The notes: generated from the letters alone by a model not told the origin. 8,469 nucleotides of DNA from Nitrosopumilaceae archaeon (GCA_007571225.1 RKRU01000107.1:1-8469); one strand, 5' to 3'; shown: positions 1 to 6,030, counted from the first letter of the stretch. Made by a program: numbers and translations.

Positions 1-2
1 GT

Positions 3-464
3 GTCCACGCCGACAATTTTGATGTTCTGTCTGTGATCAAGATAGCCGTCAATGTATGGCTCTACGGATCCCCCTAATCCCCTTATTGCAACCATCGGCC
101 TCTTGTGCATGTATGCGGCGCAGACCTCCGACAGCGTACCAGCCCCCCCGCCTACAATTACAATCCCGTCTGCACTCAGCGCGTTTAAAAAATCACGTGT
201 AAACCCCATTCCAGTTGGAATCACTATATCACAATACTCGTTTGCAGCCGATGCGTCATCTTGTGGGATTATTCCCACGGTGAGGCCTCCAACTGTCGCC
301 GCTCCTTTGGATGCCGCCTGCATCACGCCTCCGAGTCCACCGGTGACAAGAACGGCTCCTGAATTGGCTATCTCCGAGCCGACTTCATAGGCTGCCTCTT
401 CGTGCTTTGGGGTGCAACCGTTTGTGTTGTGCCCTATCACTAGTATCTGCCGCTTTTTTGACAC
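3..464 (-). CDS. LOG/TIGR00725-family nucleotide-binding protein (5' part, runs off left edge)
   Basis: The reverse strand encodes 154 residues beginning VSKKRQILVIGHNTNGC and is still open at the window edge, so the C-terminus is missing. It shows the Rossmann-like fold of the lysine-decarboxylase-like (LOG) superfamily: a first beta strand ILVIG (residues 7-11), VTGGLGGVM (40-48), IIPQDD (65-70), TGMGFTRDFL (84-93) and GGGAGTLSE (105-113), the counterpart of the PGGxGTxxE nucleotide-binding signature. This resembles the TIGR00725 subgroup. LOG proteins cleave cytokinin nucleotides to base plus ribose phosphate, but the archaeal substrate is unknown and I do not assign one. The GTG at 464 is chosen because it directly precedes the first beta strand and a TATA-like box lies 27 bp upstream; an in-frame TTG further upstream is possible. 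The + strand frame over 52-390 is its shadow. Confidence 0.88.
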   Translation of the reverse strand, partial: MSKKRQILVIGHNTNGCTPKHEEAAYEVGSEIANSGAVLVTGGLGGVMQAASKGAATVGGLTVGIIPQDDASAANEYCDIVIPTGMGFTRDFLNALSADGIVIVGGGAGTLSEVCAAYMHKRPMVAIRGLGGSVEPYIDGYLDHRQNIKIVGVD

Positions 465-487
465 GCATGGTGGATGTTGCGGCAAAA

Positions 488-495
488 TATTATAC
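488..495 (-). promoter_or_regulatory. TATA-like box of the LOG-family gene
   Basis: On the reverse strand GTATAATA is centred about 27 bp before the GTG at 464, the spacing expected for an archaeal promoter giving a leaderless transcript. No Shine-Dalgarno sequence is visible. Assigned from sequence and spacing only. Confidence 0.45.
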
Positions 496-617
496 TTTCC
501 ATAATTGATCTTGATTTTCCGGCTCTGCACCGGGGCCCGTAATACTACTTGTACAAGCCGTGGTTTGCCAGAATAACCAAATGGGTACGAGTATGCAACA
601 CCACATTTGCACAAATG

Positions 618-817
618 GCGTGTCTGCCGCGTGTCTGTGGCCTGCTTGTTGTATGCGGTCTCCATGAAGACATCGAGCAGGCCGCCGCGTGTCTGTGGCC
701 TGCTTGTTGTATGACGGGCACCCAAAGCGACTACAGATGTGTGGATAAGGTGTCTGCTGCATACATGTGGCCTACCTGTTGCATGTTTGTGGCCTACCTG
801 TTGCATGTTTGTGGCCT
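618..817. repeat. Cluster of imperfect 20-22 nt direct repeats
   Basis: A 20-nt core of the form TGTGGCCTRCYTGTTGYATG occurs at 636-655, 694-713, 766-785 and 788-807, with a partial copy TGTGGCCT at 810-817. The first two lie in identical 30-nt blocks (626-655 and 684-713). The third and fourth are a perfect 22-nt tandem duplication (766-787 and 788-809). A shorter motif GCGTGTCTG also recurs at 618, 629 and 687. Spacing is 58, 72, 22 and 22 nt, so this is not a CRISPR array. Reading frames through it are dominated by Cys, Trp and His and look non-coding. Function unknown; possibly an eroding minisatellite or protein-binding sites. Confidence 0.8.
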
Positions 818-820
818 GTC

Positions 821-1208
821 TACAGGTTCTACCGTAAACATAGTACTGTTCTTACACAGTGCGCAACCTGTCAATTTTATTTCCGATACCGACATGAATG
901 CAAAAAGCGGCCTTGACTGTGCCGTCCTAGAAATCCGATTCCCCTCGTCTGTCTGCCTCCACACAGGTTCTCTCCAAAATACATGACTAGGCAATCTTAG
1001 ATAATGACTCTGTCAAAAAGCATAGCAGATCTTGGTCTGATTGTATTGTAGATTAAGATCCGACAAATGTCATGAATGGTATAGTTAATTTTATGATGAG
1101 ATAATTGGCGTTGAAATCATACCGTCTTTATGTATTTGATGTTGCCGTAGCTGTGATCAGACTGGATTGGTAGTAAACAACTGGCCAGCACCCGTATTCT
1201 GGCGAGAA
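821..1208. other. Intergenic stretch with no supported gene
   Basis: This stretch turns AT-rich after about 1000. I see no convincing reading frame, tRNA, CRISPR unit or mobile-element end. The overlapping frames here on both strands lack recognisable motifs and have non-coding composition. Confidence 0.5.
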
Positions 1209-1445
1209 TCATAAATTGTATATGCTCTGTATGTGTGTGATGGTGCATGTTTGAATGCTGAGGCCCATAAAAAGTCTGGCTCCAACTATGTCTCTGCTAG
1301 TACAGCCAAGATTATGACTACCTATATGGTTCGGCCGGGCCCCCTCCAAATCCGCCTCAAGGACATCTGAAAGACTACACCATGCGACCCGGGAATTAGT
1401 TTCTGTGCTACTTTGAGCTTGATGTGGCGTGATAGGCAGGATCAT
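1209..1445 (-). CDS. Doubtful small ORF divergent from TFB (78 aa)
   Basis: An ATG at 1445 opens a 78-codon frame (MILPITPHQAQSS...) ending at 1209. The only support is placement: a symmetrical TTTAAATA box (1467-1474) lies 26 bp upstream, right for a leaderless transcript divergent from the TFB gene. Against it, the product contains no lysine, is rich in Ser, Thr and His, and shows no family motif. The TATA-like palindrome could equally serve the TFB gene. Recorded because nothing else explains the box on this strand; more likely non-coding than coding. Confidence 0.18.
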   Translation of the reverse strand: MILPITPHQAQSSTETNSRVAWCSLSDVLEADLEGARPNHIGSHNLGCTSRDIVGARLFMGLSIQTCTITHIQSIYNL

Positions 1446-1484
1446 GCGCAAAAAAGTATAGGTACATATTTAAATAAGCATAAT

Positions 1485-1493
1485 CTTTATAAG
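1485..1493 (+). promoter_or_regulatory. TATA box of the TFB gene
   Basis: CTTTATAAG is a good archaeal TATA box. A start about 25 bp downstream (near 1515) would leave a leader of about 25 nt before the ATG at 1541. A second TATA-like palindrome, TATTTAAATA, at 1467-1476 could be an alternative or the divergent promoter. Confidence 0.55.
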
Positions 1494-1540
1494 TAAGTTA
1501 ATGATATAGTTGAATAAATAGTTTTGTGTGGTGTTTGGTG

Positions 1541-2449
1541 ATGGTCAATACAATCAATCTAAAGGAGAGATGTCCGAGGTGCGCCCGGGGTACTATGGTG
1601 ACTGACACCAACACAGGTGAGAATTTTTGCAGTTATTGTGGTTATGTGATAACTGACAAGGTGGAGGAGTCGGGGCCGGAGTGGAGATCCTTTTCAAATG
1701 AAGGTGAGAACAAGAGCAGGGCCGGAGTACCCACGTCACTAGCAATGCACGACATGGGACTGGCCACGGTGATCAACCCACAGAACAGAGACGCAACGGG
1801 GAAGCCCCTTCCGGCATCAATGAAGAGTACCATCGAGCGGTTGCGTACGTGGGACAGTAGGAGTCAGGTACACGAGCCTGTCGATAGAAACTTCCGGCAG
1901 GCTTTCAGCGAGCTTGACAGGCTAAAGGACAAGCTTGCCGTGGGTGACGTGGTCATAGAAAAGGCTGCATACATCTACAGGAAGGCACTCGAGAAGGGGC
2001 TGGTACGCGGCCGCTCCATATCGGCGCTGATTGCATCGGCGTTGTATGCCGCATGTAGAGATACAGAAACCCCTCGCACGCTCAAGGATATAGGGCAGGC
2101 CAGCAACATCAAGCGGAAGGATATTGCTAGGTGTTACAGATTGCTGCTGCGGGAGCTAAACCTGAAGATGCCTGTAGTGGATCCCGTAAAGTGCATATCA
2201 AGAATAGCAAGCAAGGCGGAGCTCTCAGAGAAGACCAAGCGCAAGGCAACGAAGATTCTGCAGACTGCCGAGGAGAACAAGATATCGGCAGGAAAGGATC
2301 CTATGGGTCTGGCAGCGGCCGCGTTGTATGTGGCGTGTGTTACAAACGGTGAGAGCAAGACGCAGAGGGATGTGGCCGAGGCCGCAGGGGTAACTGAAGT
2401 GACCATACGAAACAGATACAAGGGACTGAAGACTGCCTTGAATCTCTGA
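1541..2449 (+). CDS. tfb: Transcription initiation factor B (TFB, archaeal TFIIB)
   Basis: The 302-residue protein has the full TFB layout. An N-terminal zinc ribbon uses Cys11, Cys14, Cys30 and Cys33 (CPRC...CSYC). The B-reader/linker with EWRSF (48-52) follows, then two cyclin folds at about 115-205 and 212-302. The first contains RGRSISALIASALYAACR (156-173) and the second ends in a helix-turn-helix, TQRDVAEAAGVTEVTIRNRY (274-293), which contacts the BRE upstream of TATA. TFB bridges TBP-DNA and RNA polymerase. Length is normal and there is no damage. ATG 1541 is preferred over the in-frame GTG at 1526 because family N-termini are short before the zinc ribbon. Archaea of this group usually carry several TFB paralogs, so this may be a general or a specialised copy. 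It converges on the CPBP gene with 3 bp between stop codons. Confidence 0.97.
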   Translation: MVNTINLKERCPRCARGTMVTDTNTGENFCSYCGYVITDKVEESGPEWRSFSNEGENKSRAGVPTSLAMHDMGLATVINPQNRDATGKPLPASMKSTIERLRTWDSRSQVHEPVDRNFRQAFSELDRLKDKLAVGDVVIEKAAYIYRKALEKGLVRGRSISALIASALYAACRDTETPRTLKDIGQASNIKRKDIARCYRLLLRELNLKMPVVDPVKCISRIASKAELSEKTKRKATKILQTAEENKISAGKDPMGLAAAALYVACVTNGESKTQRDVAEAAGVTEVTIRNRYKGLKTALNL

Positions 2450-2452
2450 CTG

Positions 2453-3433
2453 TCATGTTGTGACTGTAGACCTGATCATCCTACCTGCGACCAGTGTTGC
2501 TATGGAGAGTACTGCGCATACGACTAGGATGATCTCGATTGAGAATATCATGGTGTGATCGGTTACCTCATCCACTGTGATCATGCGTGTCTGTGATATG
2601 AAATGAATATATGCAAAGATAAAATAGTTTGCCGCCCAGTGTATCATGACTGCTGCAACAAATCCGTATCGGATGTATGCCCATCCAAGTATTATTCCGC
2701 TGGCAGTCGCCTGGGCAAACTTGCCCTCACTCCACGGTTCGCCCAAGGCGATATGCGAGAATCCAAACAGCACGCCTATCAGTACAATTACGACTAGGGC
2801 CCTCTTTTGCGTGGTGGTGCCAAGCGTGTCGGGCCTCCACAGGCATCGCAGAAAATATCCCGGCGAGAATCTACCTGCATAGATCAAAAATACCGGAATC
2901 CCCACAAGTAGTAACCTAAAACCTGTCTCTTCTATTATGGGTGCAAGCGTGATGTAAAAGAACATCACAAGATCGTTTTCTACATCTGGAGGCCTTGTCT
3001 CTATTTCAAAGTGATTCTGTATACCTATTATGATTGAGGATGCAAGGACAAGTATGGAGAACCACATTATTATGCCCAGCATGTAGTTGGCGCTTCTGTT
3101 CGGCCTGCCGGTTGCCATTATGTCTGATATGGTTCTGTCGAATCTGCGGTATGGGCCTAGCGTAGCCACTGCAAAGAGTATCACATACAATGCCCATATT
3201 ATGACAAACGCATCACCGAGCGTTATGTCGACTGGCAGACGATGTACCTGAGTGCCCTCAAAGAGATCTAGATGGGTGAGCGGTAGATTGTAGTTGATCG
3301 TATTCCCTATGTCGCTGCTGAATACGACATGGGCTCCTATGGGGAAGGATGCAAGAAAGAGCCCAAATACAACGGAGAGTATGGCCGCATGTGGAATTCC
3401 AATGAGGTTAAGTATCCTGTCCTGGGTGAACAT
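2453..3433 (-). CDS. CPBP-family intramembrane metalloprotease
   Basis: A 326-residue integral membrane protein with about eight hydrophobic segments (roughly 16-38, 73-93, 116-139, 156-186, 212-231, 243-260, 262-280 and 297-316). The three CPBP/Abi (CAAX protease and bacteriocin-processing) motifs are present in order: EETGFR with Glu168, Glu169 and Arg173; FGFSH with Phe223 and His227; and HWAAN with His265 and Asn269. These form the metal site of Rce1-like prenyl-protein proteases, so activity is plausible, but the substrate is unknown. ATG 3433 is chosen because it lies 5 bp after the upstream aIF1 stop; an upstream in-frame extension would run through the aIF1 gene in another frame and is not membrane-like. 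It is probably co-transcribed with aIF1. Its end nearly abuts the TFB stop, so the two transcripts must overlap or terminate inside each other. Confidence 0.92.
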   Translation of the reverse strand: MFTQDRILNLIGIPHAAILSVVFGLFLASFPIGAHVVFSSDIGNTINYNLPLTHLDLFEGTQVHRLPVDITLGDAFVIIWALYVILFAVATLGPYRRFDRTISDIMATGRPNRSANYMLGIIMWFSILVLASSIIIGIQNHFEIETRPPDVENDLVMFFYITLAPIIEETGFRLLLVGIPVFLIYAGRFSPGYFLRCLWRPDTLGTTTQKRALVVIVLIGVLFGFSHIALGEPWSEGKFAQATASGIILGWAYIRYGFVAAVMIHWAANYFIFAYIHFISQTRMITVDEVTDHTMIFSIEIILVVCAVLSIATLVAGRMIRSTVTT

Positions 3434-3438
3434 ACTGT

Positions 3439-3747
3439 TCAATGAAGTTCTATACTCTCTTCTGCAAAGCCAAGGGAGATCAGTGTGTCCTTTATCGTAT
3501 CGCGGTGATCGCCTTGCAGGAATATGTAACCGTCCTTTGCAGTACCGCCACACGCATACTTGTTTTTGAGGTCCTTTATGACCGCATCAAGGTTGTTGAG
3601 CTTTGGGTCTAGGCCCTCGATCATAGTCCCCTTCTTTTTAAAGCGGCGGGTCTCCAATCTAATTATAATCTTGGTGTTGTCCTTGGCAAGCTCGCCACAT
3701 GCGCAGAGGTCTTCTGGTAGACCACATGTATTACAGATTACCGCCAT
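3439..3747 (-). CDS. Translation initiation factor aIF1 (SUI1 family)
   Basis: A 102-residue protein. An N-terminal cysteine cluster (Cys5, Cys8, Cys15, Cys17; CNTCGLPEDLCAC) suggests a small metal-binding knuckle common in archaeal members. The SUI1 domain follows (about 25-98), with the basic loop TRRFKKKGTMIEGLD (33-47), CGGTAKDG (66-73) and YIFLQGDHRD (74-83). aIF1 binds the small ribosomal subunit near the P site and enforces start-codon fidelity. Length and motif order are normal. The start lies about 6 nt after the predicted transcription start, so the mRNA is nearly leaderless. It is the first gene of a two-gene unit with the CPBP protease. Two miniature transposons sit directly upstream of its promoter. 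Confidence 0.93.
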   Translation of the reverse strand: MAVICNTCGLPEDLCACGELAKDNTKIIIRLETRRFKKKGTMIEGLDPKLNNLDAVIKDLKNKYACGGTAKDGYIFLQGDHRDTIKDTLISLGFAEESIELH

Positions 3748-3775
3748 TCGTTCGTTATGGATGAATTTTGCACAC

Positions 3776-3783
3776 TATTAAGG
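3776..3783 (-). promoter_or_regulatory. TATA-like box of the aIF1-CPBP unit
   Basis: Reverse strand CCTTAATA is centred about 32 bp before the aIF1 ATG. The 8-bp target duplication of the adjacent miniature element begins only 10 bp further upstream, so any BRE or activator site lies at or inside the insertion boundary. Confidence 0.4.
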
Positions 3784-3800
3784 TTTGATGAAGTTTTGCA

Positions 3801-3939
3801 GTATGACTTCACCTTCACATATATGGATCCATTAACCTTGTTATATGTACTTAAACGTGACTGAAAAACTCATACTGCACTACTAAAGAGGCCTTTTTTC
3901 AGTTATTTTTTGTGCTAGACAGGGCAGATAAAGTCATAC
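3801..3939. mobile_element. MITE copy 1 (139 bp) with 8-bp target duplication
   Basis: Begins GTATGACTTCACCTT and ends AAAGTCATAC, so the termini are inverted repeats with decay at the right end. It is flanked on both sides by the identical octamer GTTTTGCA (3793-3800 and 3940-3947), the hallmark of transposition with an 8-bp staggered cut. The interior aligns with copy 2 and with the reverse complement of copy 3 (shared core GACTGAAAAAC and a CAGCCATTTTTTGTAC-like stretch). An internal inverted repeat, ACTGAAAAA (3860-3868) against TTTTTTCAGT (3894-3903), could form a hairpin. It has no coding capacity and is non-autonomous. Confidence 0.85.
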
Positions 3940-3947
3940 GTTTTGCA

Positions 3948-4093
3948 GTATGACTTTGCTTGCCCATTACATAGAATCCGGTAACCCTGTCATGTGAGTC
4001 CAAGTGCGACTGAAAAACCCATGCCGTACTGTCCGTGAGGTACTGTTTACGGCCATTTTCTGTACCCTGTGGGGGCAACAAGCAAAGTCATAC
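3948..4093. mobile_element. MITE copy 2 (146 bp), same orientation as copy 1
   Basis: Termini GTATGACTTTGCTTG and CAAGCAAAGTCATAC are a perfect 15-bp inverted repeat. It shares the internal core (GCGACTGAAAAACCCATG) with copies 1 and 3 but is the most diverged of the three full copies. The left flank is the octamer GTTTTGCA (3940-3947); the right flank GTTCTACA (4094-4101) matches it at 6 of 8 positions, consistent with an old, mutated target duplication. Copies 1 and 2 share the middle octamer, so copy 1 may have inserted into the duplicated target left by copy 2. Confidence 0.83.
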
Positions 4094-4132
4094 GTTCTAC
4101 AAGTTCTGTTCTACAAGTTCTGTTCTACAAGT
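4094..4132. repeat. 14-nt tandem repeat, about 2.8 copies
   Basis: GTTCTACAAGTTCT is perfectly repeated at 4094-4107 and 4108-4121, followed by GTTCTACAAGT (4122-4132). The repeat starts at the exact base after MITE copy 2, and its first eight bases are the putative mutated target duplication. The rest of the gap up to 4277 shows no gene. Confidence 0.85.
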
Positions 4133-4277
4133 ACATGCCCGTGGTAGGGATGCAACATGTCTAGGTCCGTGTCGACACTAGGGGGTGGGTTTTGGTAGTT
4201 TGCCTCATGGCTGTGGCAGAGATGCAGTGTGTCTGTCTACGTGTTGATATCGTGGGGATCGTGGCGAACAGAAGACC

Positions 4278-4305
4278 TGCCCTGCTACGGGGCATGATTT
4301 TTTAG
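4278..4305 (+). terminator. Hairpin plus T-run ahead of the p27-family gene
   Basis: TGCCC (4278-4282) pairs with GGGCA (4290-4294) across a 7-nt loop and is followed by TGATTTTTTAG. It looks like a terminator or attenuator, but no gene is recognisable upstream on this strand and it lies only 20 bp before the start of the p27-family gene. The T-run also sits where that gene's promoter box would be expected, so it may be a promoter element instead. Confidence 0.3.
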
Positions 4306-4324
4306 CTGTACGTATGTTAGGTAT

Positions 4325-4795
4325 GTGTTGTCTTGCAGTGATTCTGAAGACGGGGAGCTTTTCAAACGGGCTGCAAAGATGCTTCTGGGAGGTGCAACCC
4401 TGATCGGACAACCATGTCCGTACTGTAAGGGAGTTAGGGTGATGAAGAACGGACTGGCCCTGTGTGTCAGTTGTGGACGGGAACCAGAAGAGAGGAGTAT
4501 CCCTACAGTTGATGATGTTAATTGTGATGGTGGTAGTAGTGGTAGTAGTGGTGATATTGCTGTGACTGGTAATGACAGACACAATGACAATAACACTGCT
4601 TCAAACGTGAATACTCCAGAATCTAGGGCAATAAAGATCCTACAAAACAAACTTGATCTTCTCTCAAGGGAGCTTGCAGCAGAGACGGACCGAAAAAGGG
4701 AGATTGACATACTAGAATCCATGAATGCGGTGATGAGTACGCTGGAGAGGTTCAAGAAACGTACAGGATCCGCAGACGCCCTGCCGACTAGATGA
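4325..4795 (+). CDS. Sjogren's syndrome/scleroderma autoantigen 1 (p27) family zinc-ribbon protein
   Basis: A 156-residue protein beginning with GTG; the first upstream in-frame codons run into a TGA, so only GTG 4325 or TTG 4328 can start it. The helix LFKRAAKMLLGGATLIG (12-28) leads into a zinc ribbon with Cys31, Cys34 (CPYC), Cys47 and Cys50 (CVSCG), and GVRVMKNGLALC between them. This is the signature of the archaeal/eukaryotic Auto_anti-p27 family (human ZNRD2/SSSCA1). The archaeal role is not established. A low-complexity Gly/Ser/Asp/Asn linker (about 64-97, including GGSSGSSGD) separates the ribbon from a charged helical C-terminus (about 99-146, predicted coiled coil). The linker is encoded by near-repetitive GGTAGTAGT units and may be a recent expansion. 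Its stop codon is followed after 53 bp by the left end of the IS. Confidence 0.88.
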   Translation: MLSCSDSEDGELFKRAAKMLLGGATLIGQPCPYCKGVRVMKNGLALCVSCGREPEERSIPTVDDVNCDGGSSGSSGDIAVTGNDRHNDNNTASNVNTPESRAIKILQNKLDLLSRELAAETDRKREIDILESMNAVMSTLERFKKRTGSADALPTR

Positions 4796-4850
4796 TTCAG
4801 CGTTTCGTCTGACATGATGTACAAGATGACCAGGCCGTAAAGCACCATTA

Positions 4851-4889
4851 GACATTATGTATACTAATTGTTTTTTCAAAAACTAATGC
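4851..4889 (+). repeat. Left terminal inverted repeat of the IS
   Basis: 39 nt, 32 identical to the reverse complement of 6199-6237. Contains the internal near-palindrome GTTTTTTCAAAAAC. Confidence 0.82.
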
Positions 4890-4961
4890 AACCGTGTGGG
4901 TGTGATCCATTCGGATTCCGTGGCGAGCATGCGCAGGACACGTGACAGCGGCCGGCTACAC

Positions 4962-5030
4962 CCACAGGGTCGGGTTTTGTACTGCCCGGGTTTTAGTATC
5001 CGGGCGGCAATACAAATCCCGTTCCTGTGG
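4962..5030. other. 69-nt imperfect hairpin near the left end of the IS
   Basis: Arm 4962-4989 pairs with arm 5000-5030. CCACAGG pairs with CCTGTGG, with one G-T pair and a T-T mismatch next; CGGG pairs with CCCG; TTTGTA pairs with TACAAA; TG pairs with CA; and CCCGG pairs with CCGGG, with a 3-nt bulge. The loop is 10 nt. The outer arm sequence ACACCCACA (4958-4966) can alternatively pair with TGTGGGTGT (4895-4903), which would compete with the long hairpin. Two smaller hairpins follow: ACGGCT/AGCCGT (5032-5051) and GTCGT/ACGAC (5085-5099). The region lies between the transposase stop and the IS end, so it may act in termination, as a transposase-related structure, or as an RNA; the function is not known. 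Confidence 0.65.
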
Positions 5031-5117
5031 CACGGCTCCCGGGGTAGCCGTAAGTCAGGTCTTTGGGGTTTTTGCGGCGCGCGTGTCGTCGAGCACGACC
5101 TTCCCGAGATTGTCGTC

Positions 5118-5655
5118 CTACAGCCTGTTCCAGTTGTACACGGTTGCTACAATCCCTAACTCAGTGTCTAGTTCGTCAGCAGTCCCGTTGTACGGGCCCC
5201 TGAATATGGCGTGGTATTTTATTCTGGCATATCCGTGCTCAACTGGTATCCGCTGCGAGCTCTGTATTTTGTTCTCTTCCTTCTGTTCGGGGGTGAGGCT
5301 GCCACCTTTCGGCTTCTTGTGCAACACTAGGACATCTGCGCCCGACAGGCCTTTCTTGTATGACTTCACCTGTCCTGCCTAGTACAAAAAATGGCTGTAA
5401 AAAAGATCTCTTTAGCAGTACAACATAGGTTTTTCAGTCGTGTTTAAGTGCATATGACAGGGGCGTCAGATCCATATAAGGACAGGTGAAGTCATACCCT
5501 TTCTTCAGGCCCCGAAACTCGTGATCGACGTATATAGTAAATTTGAGGATCTTGCGGGAAGGCATGTCGTCCCTTATGGGTCGGCGCCGCGCTTTTTTAC
5601 GTGCCGCCGCGCCGCGTAGTAAACGAAGTAAATATTCGCTCTTACTAGCCGGCAT
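5118..5655 (-). pseudogene. IS5-type (DDE_Tnp_4-like) transposase C-terminal part, split by a MITE
   Basis: Upstream fragment 5655 to 5498 reads MPASKSEYLL... to IYVDHEFRGLKKG; downstream fragment 5357 to 5118 continues KKGLSGADVLVLHKKPKGG and ends VYNWNRL. Removing MITE copy 3 plus one octamer gives an uninterrupted GLKKGLSGADVLV, so the insertion alone split this frame. Family landmarks are the second catalytic Asp in YVDHEFRG, the HKKPKGGSLTPEQKEEN stretch, and the third acidic residue in PVEHGYARIKY. The usual N-terminal half (helix-turn-helix and first catalytic Asp) is absent: the sequence before RDDMPSRK is basic and GC-rich (GAAARKKARRR) and unlike the family. The gene was therefore probably already defective, or rearranged, before the MITE arrived. 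Confidence is high for the C-terminal identity and lower for the N-terminal 25 residues. Confidence 0.8.
5358..5497. mobile_element. MITE copy 3 (140 bp), inserted in the transposase gene
   Basis: Perfect 18-bp terminal inverted repeats, GTATGACTTCACCTGTCC at 5358-5375 and its complement at 5480-5497. Flanked by an exact 8-bp duplication, CCTTTCTT (5350-5357 and 5498-5505), which encodes Lys-Lys-Gly in the host transposase. Orientation is opposite to copies 1 and 2. Perfect ends and duplication make it the youngest insertion here. Confidence 0.93.
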
Positions 5656-5684
5656 TGGAAGCCACGAAATGAGTTTTCTGATTG

Positions 5685-6011
5685 TTACTTTTTATCTCTC
5701 ACTACGCCCTCGCGCTTAATCTTCCCGTCCCTTGCGGCAACAGATTTTTTGAGGCGCGAAATCCTCTTTTTGGCCGCTTGGATTCTCCTGTCCTTCTTTT
5801 CCATCAGCACGGTATTCTTTTCCATCATCCTTTCTGCCATTTCCACCACACTTATCAACTCGTCCACCAACTCACACAACTCGTTAAACTGCTTGTCCTT
5901 TTCGGCAACTATCTCCTCGTACGCCGCAATAATCTTGTCTCCTGAGGCAACTCGTTCCATCAGTTCCTCCCTACTCAGTCCATCTAGTGCGACACGTTGT
6001 ACTTTACTCAT
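5685..6011 (-). CDS. Coiled-coil protein carried inside the IS (108 aa)
   Basis: Intact frame with normal-looking codon choice, beginning MSKVQRVALDGLSREELMER and ending VVRDKK. Almost the whole product is charged heptad-like helix: about residues 12-57 (acidic, EEIVAEKDKQFNELCELVDEL) and 58-100 (basic, KKDRRIQAAKKRISRLKKS). There is no membrane segment and no cysteine pair. The LSREEL opening followed by a coiled coil recalls the N-terminal leader of some IS transposases, so it could be a displaced transposase N-terminal domain, an accessory ORF of the element, or a passenger. It ends 29 bp before the transposase remnant, in the same direction. A TATA-like TTCTTAAG (6031-6038) gives leaderless spacing to ATG 6011. 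Function unknown. Confidence 0.68.
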   Translation of the reverse strand: MSKVQRVALDGLSREELMERVASGDKIIAAYEEIVAEKDKQFNELCELVDELISVVEMAERMMEKNTVLMEKKDRRIQAAKKRISRLKKSVAARDGKIKREGVVRDKK

Positions 6012-6030
6012 ACAGTCACGTATTCGAACA

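Noticed and set aside
52..390. Forward frame of 112 codons at the left edge
   Set aside because: It is antisense to the LOG-family gene, which has clear family motifs on the other strand.
618..817. Possible CRISPR array
   Set aside because: Repeat spacing is 58, 72, 22 and 22 nt, with no uniform spacers and no cas genes nearby.
490..994. Three overlapping frames on both strands across the repeat cluster
   Set aside because: They follow the repeats, are rich in Cys, Trp and His, and have no family motif; open frames here reflect composition.
1092..1150. ATGATGA resembling a C box of a C/D guide RNA
   Set aside because: No D box CTGA at the expected distance and no terminal stem.
4285..4848. 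187-codon reverse frame over the p27-family gene
   Set aside because: Antisense shadow; the forward frame carries the zinc ribbon and the helical tail.
4890..5030. tRNA-like arms in the hairpin region
   Set aside because: No proper T-arm and no cloverleaf; the pairing is one long hairpin instead.
4896..5382. Forward frames of 87 and 146 codons inside the IS
   Set aside because: They run antisense to the transposase remnant and through the hairpin and MITE end, with no motif.
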